Positions 8,917 through 21,161 of a stretch of 64,000 bases of DNA are shown one piece after another (positions within the stretch are counted from its first letter, which is position 1; the number at the start of each line of letters is the position of its first letter). The DNA is from Dickeya lacustris. GTDB lineage: Bacteria; Pseudomonadota; Gammaproteobacteria; Enterobacterales; Enterobacteriaceae. A program made the translations under genes and the position numbers. Where the stretch lies: the NCBI RefSeq assembly GCF_029635795.1, contig NZ_CP114280.1, positions 992,001-1,056,000 of the forward strand, written 5' to 3'. The notes beneath the pieces are model-generated. The model ran no database searches. It was not told the origin of the DNA and was given only the letters and a program-made list of their open reading frames with translations.

Positions 8917-9321
8917 ATGAGTAAGACATTGAATGAAGAACTGGTGAAAATTGAAGCGGCAACAGTAGCTTATCTGACTGCATTTAATCGTGCCGACATC
9001 CCTGCTTTACTCGAAACCTATACTCATGATGGCGTGCTTATGGGGCCAGGCAGGCCAGCGTCAATAGGCAAGGATGAGCTTGCGCTCGCCTATAATAGCG
9101 TATTTGAAACAACCGGCTTCAGTATGAAATATGAAATAAAGGAAGTGGAGCAAATCAGCCCAGACTGGGCATTCGTTCGAAGCGCGACGGAAGGGACAGA
9201 AACAAACAAGGCAACGGGTATCGCCACGCCATCGGCTTATCAGGAGCTGTTTCTGCTACATAAACCCGCCGCTGGCGCATGGCAGATTGCCCGATACTGC
9301 ACGACCAAGATAAGTTCATAA
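8917..9321 (+). CDS. SnoaL/DUF4440-type NTF2-like protein
   Basis: This is a 134-residue cytoplasmic protein with the cone-shaped NTF2-like fold signature: an N-terminal helix (LVKIEAATVAYLTAFNRADIPALLETYTHDGVLMGPG), then alternating strands ending WQIARYCTTKIS. Members are small-molecule isomerases, cyclases, hydratases or binding proteins. The catalytic role cannot be read from the sequence. The start ATG 8917 has a TGAGGA ribosome site. It is divergent from the LysR gene, probably its regulator. Confidence 0.8.
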   Translation: MSKTLNEELVKIEAATVAYLTAFNRADIPALLETYTHDGVLMGPGRPASIGKDELALAYNSVFETTGFSMKYEIKEVEQISPDWAFVRSATEGTETNKATGIATPSAYQELFLLHKPAAGAWQIARYCTTKISS

Positions 9322-9684
9322 GTATGCGCCAGAACTGACGGTAAGATGAGTAACGGGCAAGACAGCAACTGACTGCGTTATCTCAGCAATATCAGTATGT
9401 TACAATCATTTAATTCATAGACATCATTTCACTACGCTGACTCGTTAGGGGCAGAGAAATTCAACGGCGGCGGCTGTGGGTATTGAAAGCCATAGCCGCC
9501 GTCCTAAATGCTCACCAACGCCTAAAACCGGCCCAAATGACGTTGCCATTCAGGAATGACGCACGCTTCGAAACTTGGGGGCAAGGCGGATTCAGAGCGG
9601 GTTAAAACGGCTTCGTTACTTCTCTCCTCTCCTCCTCTCCCCCCTCTCTGGCTATACGACTATCCATAAGATTCTTTGCCGATA
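9322..9684. other. Intergenic with a hairpin and a pyrimidine tract
   Basis: A 12-pair stem (9468-9479 with 9490-9501, one G-T) around a 10-base loop probably ends one of the two convergent transcripts. A run of 31 pyrimidines lies at 9619-9649. No gene was seen. Confidence 0.55.
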
Positions 9685-10647
9685 TCAGGTTAAACCCGTT
9701 GTTATAACAATAGGCTTTCCCGGTGAGTGACCATGATTATCTTTTATCTGGGTGGACTCGCGCATCCTTTTGATATCTCGATTCGGCGGGTTTCCAAATA
9801 ATCGGCTATATTCCCGGCTGAACTGGGATGCGCTTTCGTACCCGACCCGCGTGGCGGCCGTGCCTGCATCCAGACGCTCATTGAGCATCAGTTGCCGGGC
9901 ATCAAGCAGGCGCAAGTTTTTCAGGTATTGTAAGGGGCTCACCCCGACAACTGCGCGAAAATGCTGCCGAAAAGTGGACGCACTCATGTGGGCCTTTTCA
10001 GCAAGCCCATCCATCGAAATATTTTCCGTGTAGTGCTGTTTAATCCATGTAATCGTTTTGGCAATTTGCTGGCTGGGAGAGCCGATAGCAACGAGGCGGC
10101 GCAGGCTGGCACCGTGCCCACCATTCAGCAAGCGAACCACAATTTCCTGTTGAATTAAGGGCGCGAGAAGAGGGATCAGCGACGGTTCGGCCAACAGTCT
10201 GAGTAGCCGGGTCAGCGCATCCTGTAAGCCAGGCTCCAGTGTCACCAGGGATATTCCCCGGGCTGTTGAAATCGGAAGCGGCGTCGTAAACTCCATTTCG
10301 GCTGCCACCTGAGCGATGAGGCGCGCGTCAAGCGCCAGCCACATGCCAAGAAAAGGGGCGGTGTGGCTGGCACGCGTCACATACGCGACAACAGGCATGT
10401 CCACCGTGGTGATAAGAGATTGCCCGGCACCATAGTCAAACACCTCATCTCCCTGAGTGATCCTCTTACTGCCTTGCACAATCAAGACAAGGCCAAGACC
10501 GTAGATACAAGGCTTCGGATCGGTGGTTGAGCTGCAACGCCGAAGCTTTAGCGCCGGGATCAATGTGTCATAGTCTCCGTCGATTTGTGCAATTTTACCT
10601 ATTAGGCTGGCAAGTTCACCAGTGTCCAGGTTTGCTTGAGCGTTCAT
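9685..10647 (-). CDS. AraC-family transcriptional regulator
   Basis: This 320-residue regulator has an N-terminal AraC_N-type cupin effector domain (residues 20-175, LKLRRCSSTTDPKPCIYGLGLVLIVQG) and a C-terminal double helix-turn-helix (residues 200-295). The HTHs read ISMDGLAEKAHMSASTFRQHF and AATRVGYESASQFSREYSRLFGNPP. The start ATG 10647 is taken as annotated by the open frame. It is divergent from the flavin reductase gene at 10866, its probable target. Homologues with this N-domain commonly control oxidoreductase genes. Confidence 0.9.
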   Translation of the reverse strand: MNAQANLDTGELASLIGKIAQIDGDYDTLIPALKLRRCSSTTDPKPCIYGLGLVLIVQGSKRITQGDEVFDYGAGQSLITTVDMPVVAYVTRASHTAPFLGMWLALDARLIAQVAAEMEFTTPLPISTARGISLVTLEPGLQDALTRLLRLLAEPSLIPLLAPLIQQEIVVRLLNGGHGASLRRLVAIGSPSQQIAKTITWIKQHYTENISMDGLAEKAHMSASTFRQHFRAVVGVSPLQYLKNLRLLDARQLMLNERLDAGTAATRVGYESASQFSREYSRLFGNPPNRDIKRMRESTQIKDNHGHSPGKPIVITTGLT

Positions 10648-10865
10648 ACTCTATCCCCATAAAATCTGAGAGTTACACTTTGATTACCCTGATTCAGCTT
10701 ACCACTCCTGCTTACCAACAACAGAATGACAGATAGAAAGTCATCAAATCAGGCAAAAAACACCCCATTTCCGGCAAACGCTCTCGGGGCCTTCGGCACC
10801 ATACTGCCCCACATCGGCTAACAACCGGTTCTTGCCCACTTTTTTATTGATGGAGATTTACCGTT

Positions 10866-12023
10866 ATGGCCCCAACCACATCGAGGCTGGTTCAGCCTTT
10901 TGCTTTCAAGAACGGACTGACCCTGCGTAATCGCGCCGTCATGGCACCGATGACCACATGGTCGGCAAACCCGGATGGCACTATCTCTGATCAAGAAGTG
11001 GCTTACTATCGTGCCCGGGTCAACGGCGTTGGCATGGTAATCACCGGGTGTACGCACGTAACAGCGGATGGCATCGGTTTTACTGACGAATTCGCCAGTC
11101 ATGATGATCGCTTCATTCCCAGCCTCAGTCGCCTCGCACACGCGGCTAAAAGCGGCGGTGCTCTCGCTATATTGCAGATTTTCCACGCAGGCAATAAAGC
11201 CTTACCCCACCTCGTACCGAATGGGCGCGTTGTCAGCGCCAGTGCATTACAGGTGCCGCCCAGCCCCTTCAATAACGCTGAAGTGACCACTCACGCTCTG
11301 AGCGAGACAGAAATTGAAGCGCTCATCATCGCTTTCGGTGAAACCACTCGTCGCGCCATTGAAGCCGGCTTTGATGGCATCGAGTTGCATGGTGCTCATG
11401 GCTTTCTCATCCAGAATTTCTTCTCGCCCATGTTTAACCAGCGCGACGATAAATGGGGGGGCTCGCTCGACAACCGTATGCGTTTCCCCTTAGCCATAGT
11501 GCGCGAAGTCCAGCGGGTAATTGCTGAACATGCCAAACGGCCTTTCTTGCTTGGCTACCGTCTATCGCCAGAAGAGGCCGGTGAAGGCGCTCTGCGTATC
11601 GATGATAGCTACGTGTTAATTGACCAACTGATTGAAGCAGGCATCGACTACCTTCATGCGTCGCTCTTTGACATCCCTAACGCCAGGCCTGCTGACTACA
11701 GCGGCGAGCATACAACCGCAGAGTTACTTGTTGAGCATGTCGCAGAGCGTATTCCGCTCATCGCAGCGGGCCTGATTCGAACCCCCAGCGACGCCGAAAA
11801 CGCGTTAAGCGCAGGATTATCACTGGTCGCCATTGGGCAAGGCCTGGTGATGAACCCAACCTGGGTCGAGCTCGCAGGCGAAGGCCGGGAAACCGAGATT
11901 GCCACTGCGCTAGCTGCCGATCGCGTGCCATTACTGGCCATTCCCGACAAATTGTGGGGCGTTATCCAGATGGCACAGGGGTGGTTTCCTCTCGTTGAAG
12001 CAACGCCGCCTACCGCCGAATAA
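10866..12023 (+). CDS. NADH:flavin oxidoreductase, old yellow enzyme family
   Basis: This is a 385-residue FMN-dependent ene-reductase/alkene reductase of the old yellow enzyme class, a single TIM barrel. The N-terminus carries the first strand (LTLRNRAVMAPMT). The substrate-binding histidine pair is His175 and His178 in ELHGAHGFLIQNFFSP, followed by the QRDDKWGGSLDNRMRF signature. The C-terminal phosphate-binding strand is seen in AAGLIRTPSDAENAL and LVAIGQGLVMNP. The physiological substrate is unknown. It is divergent from an AraC regulator, which suggests induction by an electrophile or aromatic compound. Confidence 0.92.
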   Translation: MAPTTSRLVQPFAFKNGLTLRNRAVMAPMTTWSANPDGTISDQEVAYYRARVNGVGMVITGCTHVTADGIGFTDEFASHDDRFIPSLSRLAHAAKSGGALAILQIFHAGNKALPHLVPNGRVVSASALQVPPSPFNNAEVTTHALSETEIEALIIAFGETTRRAIEAGFDGIELHGAHGFLIQNFFSPMFNQRDDKWGGSLDNRMRFPLAIVREVQRVIAEHAKRPFLLGYRLSPEEAGEGALRIDDSYVLIDQLIEAGIDYLHASLFDIPNARPADYSGEHTTAELLVEHVAERIPLIAAGLIRTPSDAENALSAGLSLVAIGQGLVMNPTWVELAGEGRETEIATALAADRVPLLAIPDKLWGVIQMAQGWFPLVEATPPTAE

Positions 12024-12775
12024 CCTCATCGAGGCAACCTGATACGTAATCGGCCTACATTCGCTGGCCGCAGGTTATTTTTTTCATGCCCGACCTCAGT
12101 AAATGGTCGGGCTGGCTGACCGATGGATACATCCCCCTCAAACTGCGCGTTAATTTAATTATTTTGTTACAGTCAACTGATGTTCACGATACCTATATTA
12201 AAGTACAGGTTGTTGTTACTGTATTTAGCGAACGTATTGGAAAAAAGGCTAGCTCACCGGTATTGGTGAGCATTCATTATCTCAAATATCACTGATAATA
12301 AAAAAATGATAATCATCATTTAAAAGCGTTTCATATTTATTAATCACTCAGTTCATTTGGTGATAATCCCGTAACCTTCCGCCATGACACTCATTCAATC
12401 CATTGATTTTAAAATATTAAAAACAAAACTTTGAATTCAGGCATACGCCTCTACAGCCAGAAAAAAAACCAAAACATCGGTTCAACGTTTTTTCTACGTT
12501 ATAATTTCGCACCGCAAAGACTCAACGATAAAGGCCCAACGGTTATGTCGGCGATGTTATCTGGATAACGCCGGACAGCATTGCGTTAGCTCACCATACT
12601 TAAAATCAACTTACCATCCCCTCTTTTCTATTTAGCTATTACCTGACAAGATAAAGAAAAAGTGAATCCTTAAGTTCTTTAATGTTCACTTAATCTAACT
12701 AAAATAGATTGTTTATCGAAAATGCGTTAAACCATCACATTTCTTACCATGCGCATCCTGGCGGAGTATTCCAAT
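12024..12775. other. Intergenic with two stem-loops
   Basis: About 750 bases, AT-rich on the right. Hairpins GCCCGACC/GGTCGGGC (12088-12112) and GCTCACC/GGTGAGC (12252-12271) are the only structures seen. Neither has a T-run on its 3' side. The first may end the flavin reductase transcript. No credible open frame was found. Confidence 0.5.
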
Positions 12776-14380
12776 ATGACTATCGTAAAAAAGTTGGCCA
12801 TTGCTATCAGTATATTCACTCTCGCATTGATTAGCGTCGGTGGCCTGGGCCTTCAACTATTAAGTCAATCCAAAGATCGTCTGGATTATGTGATGGTTAA
12901 CACATTACCCAGTCTCGACAATTTAGTAAAAGCCAACAATGCATTAAGTAACGCGCTTAATGACTTGTCGCTGATGTTTTTAACCCGTGATGAACAACAG
13001 AAAAACGCATTAAAAAAGACGATTGAAAGCAATCTGGCCACGGTTGAGAAACTCAACACCACCTACCGCAACGGCCTGGTTTCTGATGCGCAAGACTTGC
13101 AGATGGCCAATAATAATCTGCAATATTTAAACGATTTTCGCGCCGCCAAAGAGAAACTGCTCCAGCAAGCTCAAACCGACAGTCAGGCCGTTGAAAAAGC
13201 CTTTGCGGATAATGGCTACCTTACCCAGGCTCAGGGCAAGCTGGTGAAGGGTTTTCAGGATCAATATGCTTACAATGTCGAGCTGGCTGGTGGCTTACAA
13301 GCACAAAACGGCAGCAACTTTAAACAAGCGTTTTTTGGCCTGGTCGGCCTCATTGTTGTTGCCTTACTGGTCGCAGGAACCTTGTCGACGATAATCATCA
13401 GTTATGTACGCCGTAGCCTGAATGCTCTGCGTCAAACGCTTATCTCTGTCAGTGAAAACCTGGACTTAACGCTGCGTGCTGACGCCAGTAAAAACGATGA
13501 GATTGGCCAGACATCCAGCGCCTTTAATCAGTTGATTCAACGTTTTTCGGATGTCCTTTCCGATGTGCGCTCTGCCAGTGAAAGCGTCTCAACTGCCGCA
13601 GGAGAGATTGCCGCAGCGAATGAGGACTTGTCTGCTCGTACAGAAGAGCAAGCCTCGTCACTGGCGCAAACCGCTGCAAGCATGCACGAGATTTCATCAA
13701 CCATTGAGAGTAATGTTGATAACACGGCTCAGACTAATCGCCTGAGTCAGCAGGCTAGCCACACGGTAGAGCATGGTAATGAGTCGGTACAAAAGATGAT
13801 CTCGGCCATGCAAGAGATCGCTAATGGCTCAGAAAAAGTGGCAGATATCACCAACCTGATTGAAGGTATCGCCTTTCAGACTAATATTCTGGCGCTCAAC
13901 GCCGCCGTTGAAGCGGCGAGGGCTGGTGAGCATGGCCGAGGGTTTGCGGTCGTGGCCAGCGAAGTCAGAAACTTGTCACAGCGCTCATCTTCTGCGGCGA
14001 AAGAGATAAAAACCCTGATTGATAGCGCTATCTCTGCGGTACAGCGAGGTACTGTACAAGCTGACGATGTACGCGAGGCTATTGGTAACGTGAAAAACGT
14101 TATTCAGAGTGTGTCAGGTTTAGTGAATGAGGTTTCTCTGGCCTCAGAAGAGCAAAGCCGTGGCATTTCACAAATTAATGTCGCCATCAACCAAATGGAA
14201 TCGGTTACGCAGCAGAATGCTGCCATGGTAGAGCAAGCGTCTTCAGCCGCAGATTCATTAAACGATCAGGCGACGCGCTTACGCCAGTCCGTTGAAATTT
14301 TCAAACTCTCGAATAGCAACCATCAGGGTATGCATCAGCAGACAAGTCATATGGGTGCCCTTCGCTTAGGCCATCGCTGA
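12776..14380 (+). CDS. Methyl-accepting chemotaxis protein
   Basis: This is a 534-residue inner-membrane chemoreceptor. TM1 is at about residues 8-28 ([20 protein letters not shown]). A periplasmic helical sensor domain follows to about residue 185, then TM2 ([18 protein letters not shown]). A HAMP domain and the signalling domain come next, with the invariant hairpin tip ([24 protein letters not shown]) and methylation helices. The C-terminus ends LRLGHR, without the NWETF-type CheR/CheB-binding pentapeptide. The start ATG 12776 (MTIVKK) is preferred to the in-frame ATG 12749 because of the GGAG ribosome site and the position of TM1. The ligand is unknown. Confidence 0.94.
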   Translation: MTIVKKLAIAISIFTLALISVGGLGLQLLSQSKDRLDYVMVNTLPSLDNLVKANNALSNALNDLSLMFLTRDEQQKNALKKTIESNLATVEKLNTTYRNGLVSDAQDLQMANNNLQYLNDFRAAKEKLLQQAQTDSQAVEKAFADNGYLTQAQGKLVKGFQDQYAYNVELAGGLQAQNGSNFKQAFFGLVGLIVVALLVAGTLSTIIISYVRRSLNALRQTLISVSENLDLTLRADASKNDEIGQTSSAFNQLIQRFSDVLSDVRSASESVSTAAGEIAAANEDLSARTEEQASSLAQTAASMHEISSTIESNVDNTAQTNRLSQQASHTVEHGNESVQKMISAMQEIANGSEKVADITNLIEGIAFQTNILALNAAVEAARAGEHGRGFAVVASEVRNLSQRSSSAAKEIKTLIDSAISAVQRGTVQADDVREAIGNVKNVIQSVSGLVNEVSLASEEQSRGISQINVAINQMESVTQQNAAMVEQASSAADSLNDQATRLRQSVEIFKLSNSNHQGMHQQTSHMGALRLGHR

Positions 14381-14395
14381 TTAACGTCTGAAGCA

Positions 14396-14424
14396 ATGGG
14401 GCTGCATACGCAGCCCCATTTTTA
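14396..14424 (+). terminator. Rho-independent terminator between convergent genes
   Basis: ATGGGGCTGC pairs with GCAGCCCCAT across a 4-base loop and ends in five T residues. It terminates the chemoreceptor gene and may also serve phoH from the other side. Confidence 0.85.
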
Positions 14425-14426
14425 TG

Positions 14427-15215
14427 TCAGGAATAAGCGATTAATGTTCGCTGGCAAATCTCTGAACGCACACAGTCTTGTGTCGCAAAATTAACGATGC
14501 CGACCATTTCATCTTCGGAAAACCGTTCTAACGCATCACGTAAGCCTGATTTTACTCCCGCAGGCAAGTCACATTGTGTGATATCGCCATTGACAACGAC
14601 GGTAACATTCTCGCCCAGACGCGTCAGGAACATTTTCATCTGATTAACCGTGACATTCTGCGCTTCATCAAGAATAACAAACGCATTCTCAAATGTACGA
14701 CCACGCATGTATGCAAATGGCGCGATTTCCACCTTGGCAATTTCTGGGCGTAAACAATACTGTAAGAACGAAGACCCCAAACGGCGCTGGAGCACATCGT
14801 AAACCGGACGGAAATAAGGGGCGAATTTTTCTGCGATATCGCCAGGCAGGAACCCTAAATCCTCTTCTGCCTGCAACACCGGTCTGGTGACAATAATGCG
14901 CTCAACCTCTTTGTGAAGCAGCGCCTGTGCCGCTTTAGCCGCACTGAGAAACGTTTTTCCGCACCCGGCCTCACCGCTGGCAAAAATCAATGACTTGTTT
15001 TCTATGGCGGACAGATAGAGCGTCTGGGCCTGATTACGCGCTGCAATGGTAGAAGTATCACGACTTTCACGGGCCATGCCGATAGATTCGATTCCGCCCA
15101 ATTGCACCAGAGACGTGACGGAGTCCTCTTCACGCTGACGATGATTACGTGATTCGCGCCTAATAACTCGTTTCGCTTCACGACGCGCTTTGATCACTGC
15201 TTTTTGTCTTCCCAT
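14427..15215 (-). CDS. phoH: PhoH-family ATPase
   Basis: This is a 262-residue cytoplasmic P-loop ATPase of the PhoH family, often phosphate-starvation inducible and linked to RNA metabolism. A basic N-terminal region (residues 1-30, rich in Arg/Lys) precedes the ATPase core. Walker A is GEAGCGKT and Walker B is FVILDEAQN. The DITQ motif (VVVNGDITQCDLP) of the family is present. It is the only gene between the chemoreceptor and the fliZ-fliA block. A clear Pho box could not be assigned upstream. Confidence 0.9.
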   Translation of the reverse strand: MGRQKAVIKARREAKRVIRRESRNHRQREEDSVTSLVQLGGIESIGMARESRDTSTIAARNQAQTLYLSAIENKSLIFASGEAGCGKTFLSAAKAAQALLHKEVERIIVTRPVLQAEEDLGFLPGDIAEKFAPYFRPVYDVLQRRLGSSFLQYCLRPEIAKVEIAPFAYMRGRTFENAFVILDEAQNVTVNQMKMFLTRLGENVTVVVNGDITQCDLPAGVKSGLRDALERFSEDEMVGIVNFATQDCVRSEICQRTLIAYS

Positions 15216-15753
15216 AGTGGCACCTTACAGTTTGTTTCACTGACAATTCGGCTGAATACGCAGGCCGACGGTGTTTCGTTCACACATGAGATTTGGCTTC
15301 CTTATTAAGCCGCAACGGGTATGAAAATGAAAACACGGCGCCAGTAACCACCCCATCGCCTGGCGATAAGTGATGGTTTTTCCGGTACCGTTTTGACAAT
15401 AAAAAGTGGTGTTGGAAGAAATTGAGCGGGAGAGTTGAGCACCGCATGGAACATGCGGTAAAAACGGGTCTGTATACTCAGTGTGGTGTCCAGCAAAGGA
15501 CTCTACCATTTGTGCTCCTTACTGTGACAATAACTATTCAAACGAATAATGATTGATCGCATCGGGCATCCGACATCATTGATAAAACTACGTTCCATCG
15601 ATGTCAATAAGATGACAGTGCGCTATTTATGCCTCTTTTGGCAAGTATTTTTACACTGTCATCACATAACAATATGCATTGTTACAATTCATCAACAGAC
15701 GTCATTAGCAGAATTCATTAACACAATGCGCTAACGCAAAAGCAAACAAGACC
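15216..15753. other. Intergenic between phoH and fliZ
   Basis: About 540 bases. The frames present are short and have no recognisable family. In E. coli fliZ is followed by the cystine-binding gene tcyJ; nothing like it is here. Confidence 0.5.
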
Positions 15754-16266
15754 TTAGTAATGTTTCTGCCAATGCAGGTACTGGTCGTATTTTCGCAATG
15801 CACTTCGGTAGGTTGTCTGCTCAATATCGGGCAAATAGTCGCAAATGCGCTGCTGAACGTTACCGTCGGAGGCAAAACTTTCCTGCGGATAATTTTTAGC
15901 CACGAGCAGCTCATCTAAACGACGTAGCCGGATGACATATTCACGCATGGTGCTATGCCGAACTTCAGTCTGCTCGATGAGATATTGAGTAAAGGCTTTG
16001 ATGTCAAAATAATTGGCGTGTGTATTACAAAAGACTTCGCTACAAAAACGACACAGAGGGATAAGCTCTTCCTGTACCGACTCCCAAATCGCCTGGTCAA
16101 TAAGGCGATCCATCATCGTAATCGATTTTTTATTGATGAGTTGATCGCGGAACACGAGAGAAACGCGATCCAATTCCTTTGTACAGTTAGCACAGTGCGT
16201 CTGTTTGTGCTTGAAATCTTTCAAATAACGACTAAGAAGTTGCTTCTTCCTGGTTGATTGAGGCAT
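15754..16266 (-). CDS. fliZ: Flagella regulatory protein FliZ
   Basis: FliZ is a small DNA-binding regulator that promotes flagellar gene expression and competes at sigma-S promoters. The 170-residue product matches enterobacterial FliZ along its length: LLSRYLKDFKHKQTHCANC near the N-terminus, CRFC in the middle, and TMREYVIRLRRLDELL with TTYRSALRKYDQYLHWQ at the end. E. coli FliZ is slightly longer (183). It lies 51 bases downstream of fliA on the same strand, as in the fliAZ operon. Confidence 0.94.
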   Translation of the reverse strand: MPQSTRKKQLLSRYLKDFKHKQTHCANCTKELDRVSLVFRDQLINKKSITMMDRLIDQAIWESVQEELIPLCRFCSEVFCNTHANYFDIKAFTQYLIEQTEVRHSTMREYVIRLRRLDELLVAKNYPQESFASDGNVQQRICDYLPDIEQTTYRSALRKYDQYLHWQKHY

Positions 16267-16317
16267 GAGTCCATTCCTGACTATAGAGTGATACTACTCC
16301 ATGTCTGCGCGCCTAAA

Positions 16318-17040
16318 TTAAACGTCACTCATTAATTTCGCACGCAGACGCTTGATCGCCTGGCTATGCAACTGACTGACACGTGACTCTCCCACCTCAA
16401 GAACTGCGCCAATTTCCTTTAGGTTCAGCTCTTCCTGATAATAGAGTGTCAACACCATTTTTTCACGTTCTGGAAGATTTTCAATCGCATCCATCACCCG
16501 CTGACGTAAGCTCACATCCATCAGTTGATTAAGAGGATTGGCGTCTTCACTGCCCTCCAACAGCGCTTCAGCGCTGTCCCCATGTTCTTCACGCCATTCA
16601 TCGTAAGAAAACAACTGGCTATTATTGGTATCCAGAAGAATCTGCCGATACTCTTCAAGCGGAATATTCAGGGTTTGGGCCACTTCCAGCTCCGTTGGCA
16701 CACGGCCAAGAGACTGTTCAGTCTGCTGCATTGCCTGTGCGACTTCCCGGGCATTACGCCTGACACTGCGTGGTGCCCAATCGCGACTGCGCAGCTCATC
16801 GAGCATAGCGCCGCGAATTCGCTGTACGGCATACGTAGTAAACGCTGTACCTTGCAGCGAGTCATAACGCTCAACTGCGCTAAGTAACCCTATCCCTCCG
16901 GCTTGCAAGAGGTCATCGAGCTCAACGCTTGCCGGAAGACGAACCTGTAAGCGCAAGGCTTCATGGCGCACTAAAGGAACATAGCGCTTCCATAATGAAT
17001 TTTTATCCATTGTGCCTTCAGCGGTATACAGTTCGCTCAC
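16318..17040 (-). CDS. fliA: Flagellar sigma factor 28, FliA
   Basis: FliA directs RNA polymerase to late flagellar and chemotaxis promoters and is held by FlgM until the hook is complete. The 240-residue protein shows all sigma-70-family regions: region 2 (LRLQVRLPASVELDDLLQAGGIGLLSAVERYD), region 3 (RSRDWAPRSVRRNAREVAQAM) and region 4 (LPEREKMVLTLYYQEELNLKEIGAVLEVGESRVSQLHSQAIKRL). The start (MSELYTAEGTMDKNSLW) agrees with E. coli. Unlike E. coli, no fliC or fliD lies upstream in the next kilobase. Confidence 0.97.
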   Translation of the reverse strand: MSELYTAEGTMDKNSLWKRYVPLVRHEALRLQVRLPASVELDDLLQAGGIGLLSAVERYDSLQGTAFTTYAVQRIRGAMLDELRSRDWAPRSVRRNAREVAQAMQQTEQSLGRVPTELEVAQTLNIPLEEYRQILLDTNNSQLFSYDEWREEHGDSAEALLEGSEDANPLNQLMDVSLRQRVMDAIENLPEREKMVLTLYYQEELNLKEIGAVLEVGESRVSQLHSQAIKRLRAKLMSDV

Positions 17041-17992
17041 AGTGATAAATACCTATAATTTAAGGTTCTCTACAACATTATGCGTTTAGCCTAACAGGGC
17101 AATCGCAGGAACAGGTGCAGAAAAAAGGCTTTTTTCGGATATGAAATCGAGTTCACATCCTAATCCACAATACAGAATGATGCTTAACATTCACTAACTA
17201 TAACTAAATAATGTCGAATCGCCAGAGTGCGGGAGCAACGGTGTGCTCATCTATAGGGATTAAACTGGAACCGAGACATCACGCGCACGAGCCCTGCCCT
17301 CCTTGCTTGCGCATCCCAGCGCGGAGAAATACGCGATAGCTTGTTGATACGCGATGGCTTGTTGGTTTCTAAGCCACTGCGTGTTCATCAGCGAACTCTT
17401 TTTATCATCGTGCAACATACGTTGCCGAGTGGCTTGCCAGCAACCACGCTGAATTCCTGCACGAATAACATTCTGAAAATTCAGCTCAGTCTCCCATTTC
17501 ATTTTGGGTATTTTTTAATCAGAAAAGCAGTGTAACTCTTCATTTCCACTTAATGCCTAACGCCTGGCTTTTACAAAAAGACAACCCGGTAATTAATCAT
17601 TTAATATCGGCAATCTCTCCAGCCGTAGTATTTTTTATTTAAATCACTTTAAAATCCTTTTTAAGATATTGGTTATAGTGAATAAATCCATTTAATAACC
17701 CGAGCATGATTATTTATGAGGGGTGTTAACAAGGGCTGCCTTCATAATCAGGAAGCCCGTGAAATTAATAATCAGAATGCGTTAAACATTGCTGATTGAT
17801 GGCATCTCTGGTTGATGCGGGTGATGGGCATCGGCGATGCGCCACAACCTAACTGGTTCTCGGGCCAGGGTGGAGCGCTTACCGTGCGAATATCATCGGG
17901 ACGACTCGATAAATAGATAACCAAGAAAACGTGCCGCTTCCCGACTACCACCCCCGGGGCGCGGCACGCTTCCCGGGAGCACGAATGCACAC
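17041..17992. other. Intergenic upstream of fliA, short tandem repeat
   Basis: About 950 bases. An 18-base unit occurs twice in tandem at 17330-17347 and 17348-17365 (16 of 18 identical). It falls in a minus-strand frame (17260-17502) that I do not recognise and treat as non-coding. The fliA promoter must lie in the first 200 bases, but no unambiguous FlhDC or sigma28 box could be fixed by eye. No flagellin gene is present. Confidence 0.45.
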
Positions 17993-18490
17993 TCAAGAAA
18001 TGAATTTTATGCCTTGCTTTAACACGAGATCACAGGCTTTGGCTTTGACTTTTTCAGCCAGCGCCGAGCTGCCAATCGAGTTTAAATTCAGCAACTTGCC
18101 ATCACCGGTCGTCAGTAATCCAGCCAGTCCTTGCTGATACCCGGTTTGCTGTTGTTGTTGTGGCGTGGTGAGGCCTAGCTTGGTTAATAGCTGATTTTTA
18201 ATCGAATCGGTATTGCTGGCCACCGCGAATTTTTGTTTTACGCAGTAGCCCAGAATGCCAGCAGCATTATTCATGCTCTTGGAGCTCAGTGATTGTGGGC
18301 TTCCATTAAGCAGCGCACTCAATCCAGCCAGATTGTTACTCTCAGCATTACCTTCAGTGGCACCCTTCCCTGCGCTCAGTTGGCTGGCGGCATTGGAGAG
18401 CGACTCTTGCCAGCCGGCCGCCTGTGCGCCCAGACTGATGGTCAGCACCAGTGCGCCACCGGCCTGTATTATCGATTTTATCAAAGCCAT
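17993..18490 (-). CDS. DUF2501 (YjjA-like) secreted protein
   Basis: This is a 165-residue protein with a Sec signal peptide (MALIKSIIQAGGALVLTISLGAQAAG, cleavage likely after AQA), so periplasmic or exported. The mature part is rich in Ser, Asn and Gln, contains a Q-rich stretch (TTPQQQQQTGYQQG) and two cysteines (GYCVKQKF, KACDLVLKQG). It fits the DUF2501/YjjA family, whose function is unknown. The start ATG 18490 is chosen because the signal peptide follows it directly; 30 upstream in-frame residues are unlike the family. Confidence 0.82.
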   Translation of the reverse strand: MALIKSIIQAGGALVLTISLGAQAAGWQESLSNAASQLSAGKGATEGNAESNNLAGLSALLNGSPQSLSSKSMNNAAGILGYCVKQKFAVASNTDSIKNQLLTKLGLTTPQQQQQTGYQQGLAGLLTTGDGKLLNLNSIGSSALAEKVKAKACDLVLKQGIKFIS

Positions 18491-21086
<2,596 letters not shown>

Positions 21087-21111
21087 TAACACCGCGATTG
21101 CGCTCATCATT

Positions 21112-21142
21112 CAGGGAGAGGCACCGTCCTCTCCCTGCTTTT
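21112..21142 (+). terminator. Terminator after katG
   Basis: CAGGGAGAGG pairs with CCTCTCCCTG across a 6-base loop, followed by CTTTTC. It is 25 bases after the katG stop and lies between convergent genes. Confidence 0.8.
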
Positions 21143-21161
21143 CTCGTAGAGCGACTCCGCG

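Noticed and set aside
12088..12112. Stem-loop after the flavin reductase as a Rho-independent terminator
   Set aside because: The T-run precedes the stem rather than following it, so it is listed only as a structure.
15237..15509. 90-codon frame between phoH and fliZ
   Set aside because: No ribosome site or recognisable motif, and an overlapping frame of similar length exists.
15600..15670. CTGTCAT-like words upstream of phoH, possible Pho box
   Set aside because: The two words face opposite ways and lack the 11-base spacing of PhoB sites.
17260..17502. 80-codon frame upstream of fliA
   Set aside because: Contains the tandem repeat as QAIAYQQAIAY but has no known family or convincing start.
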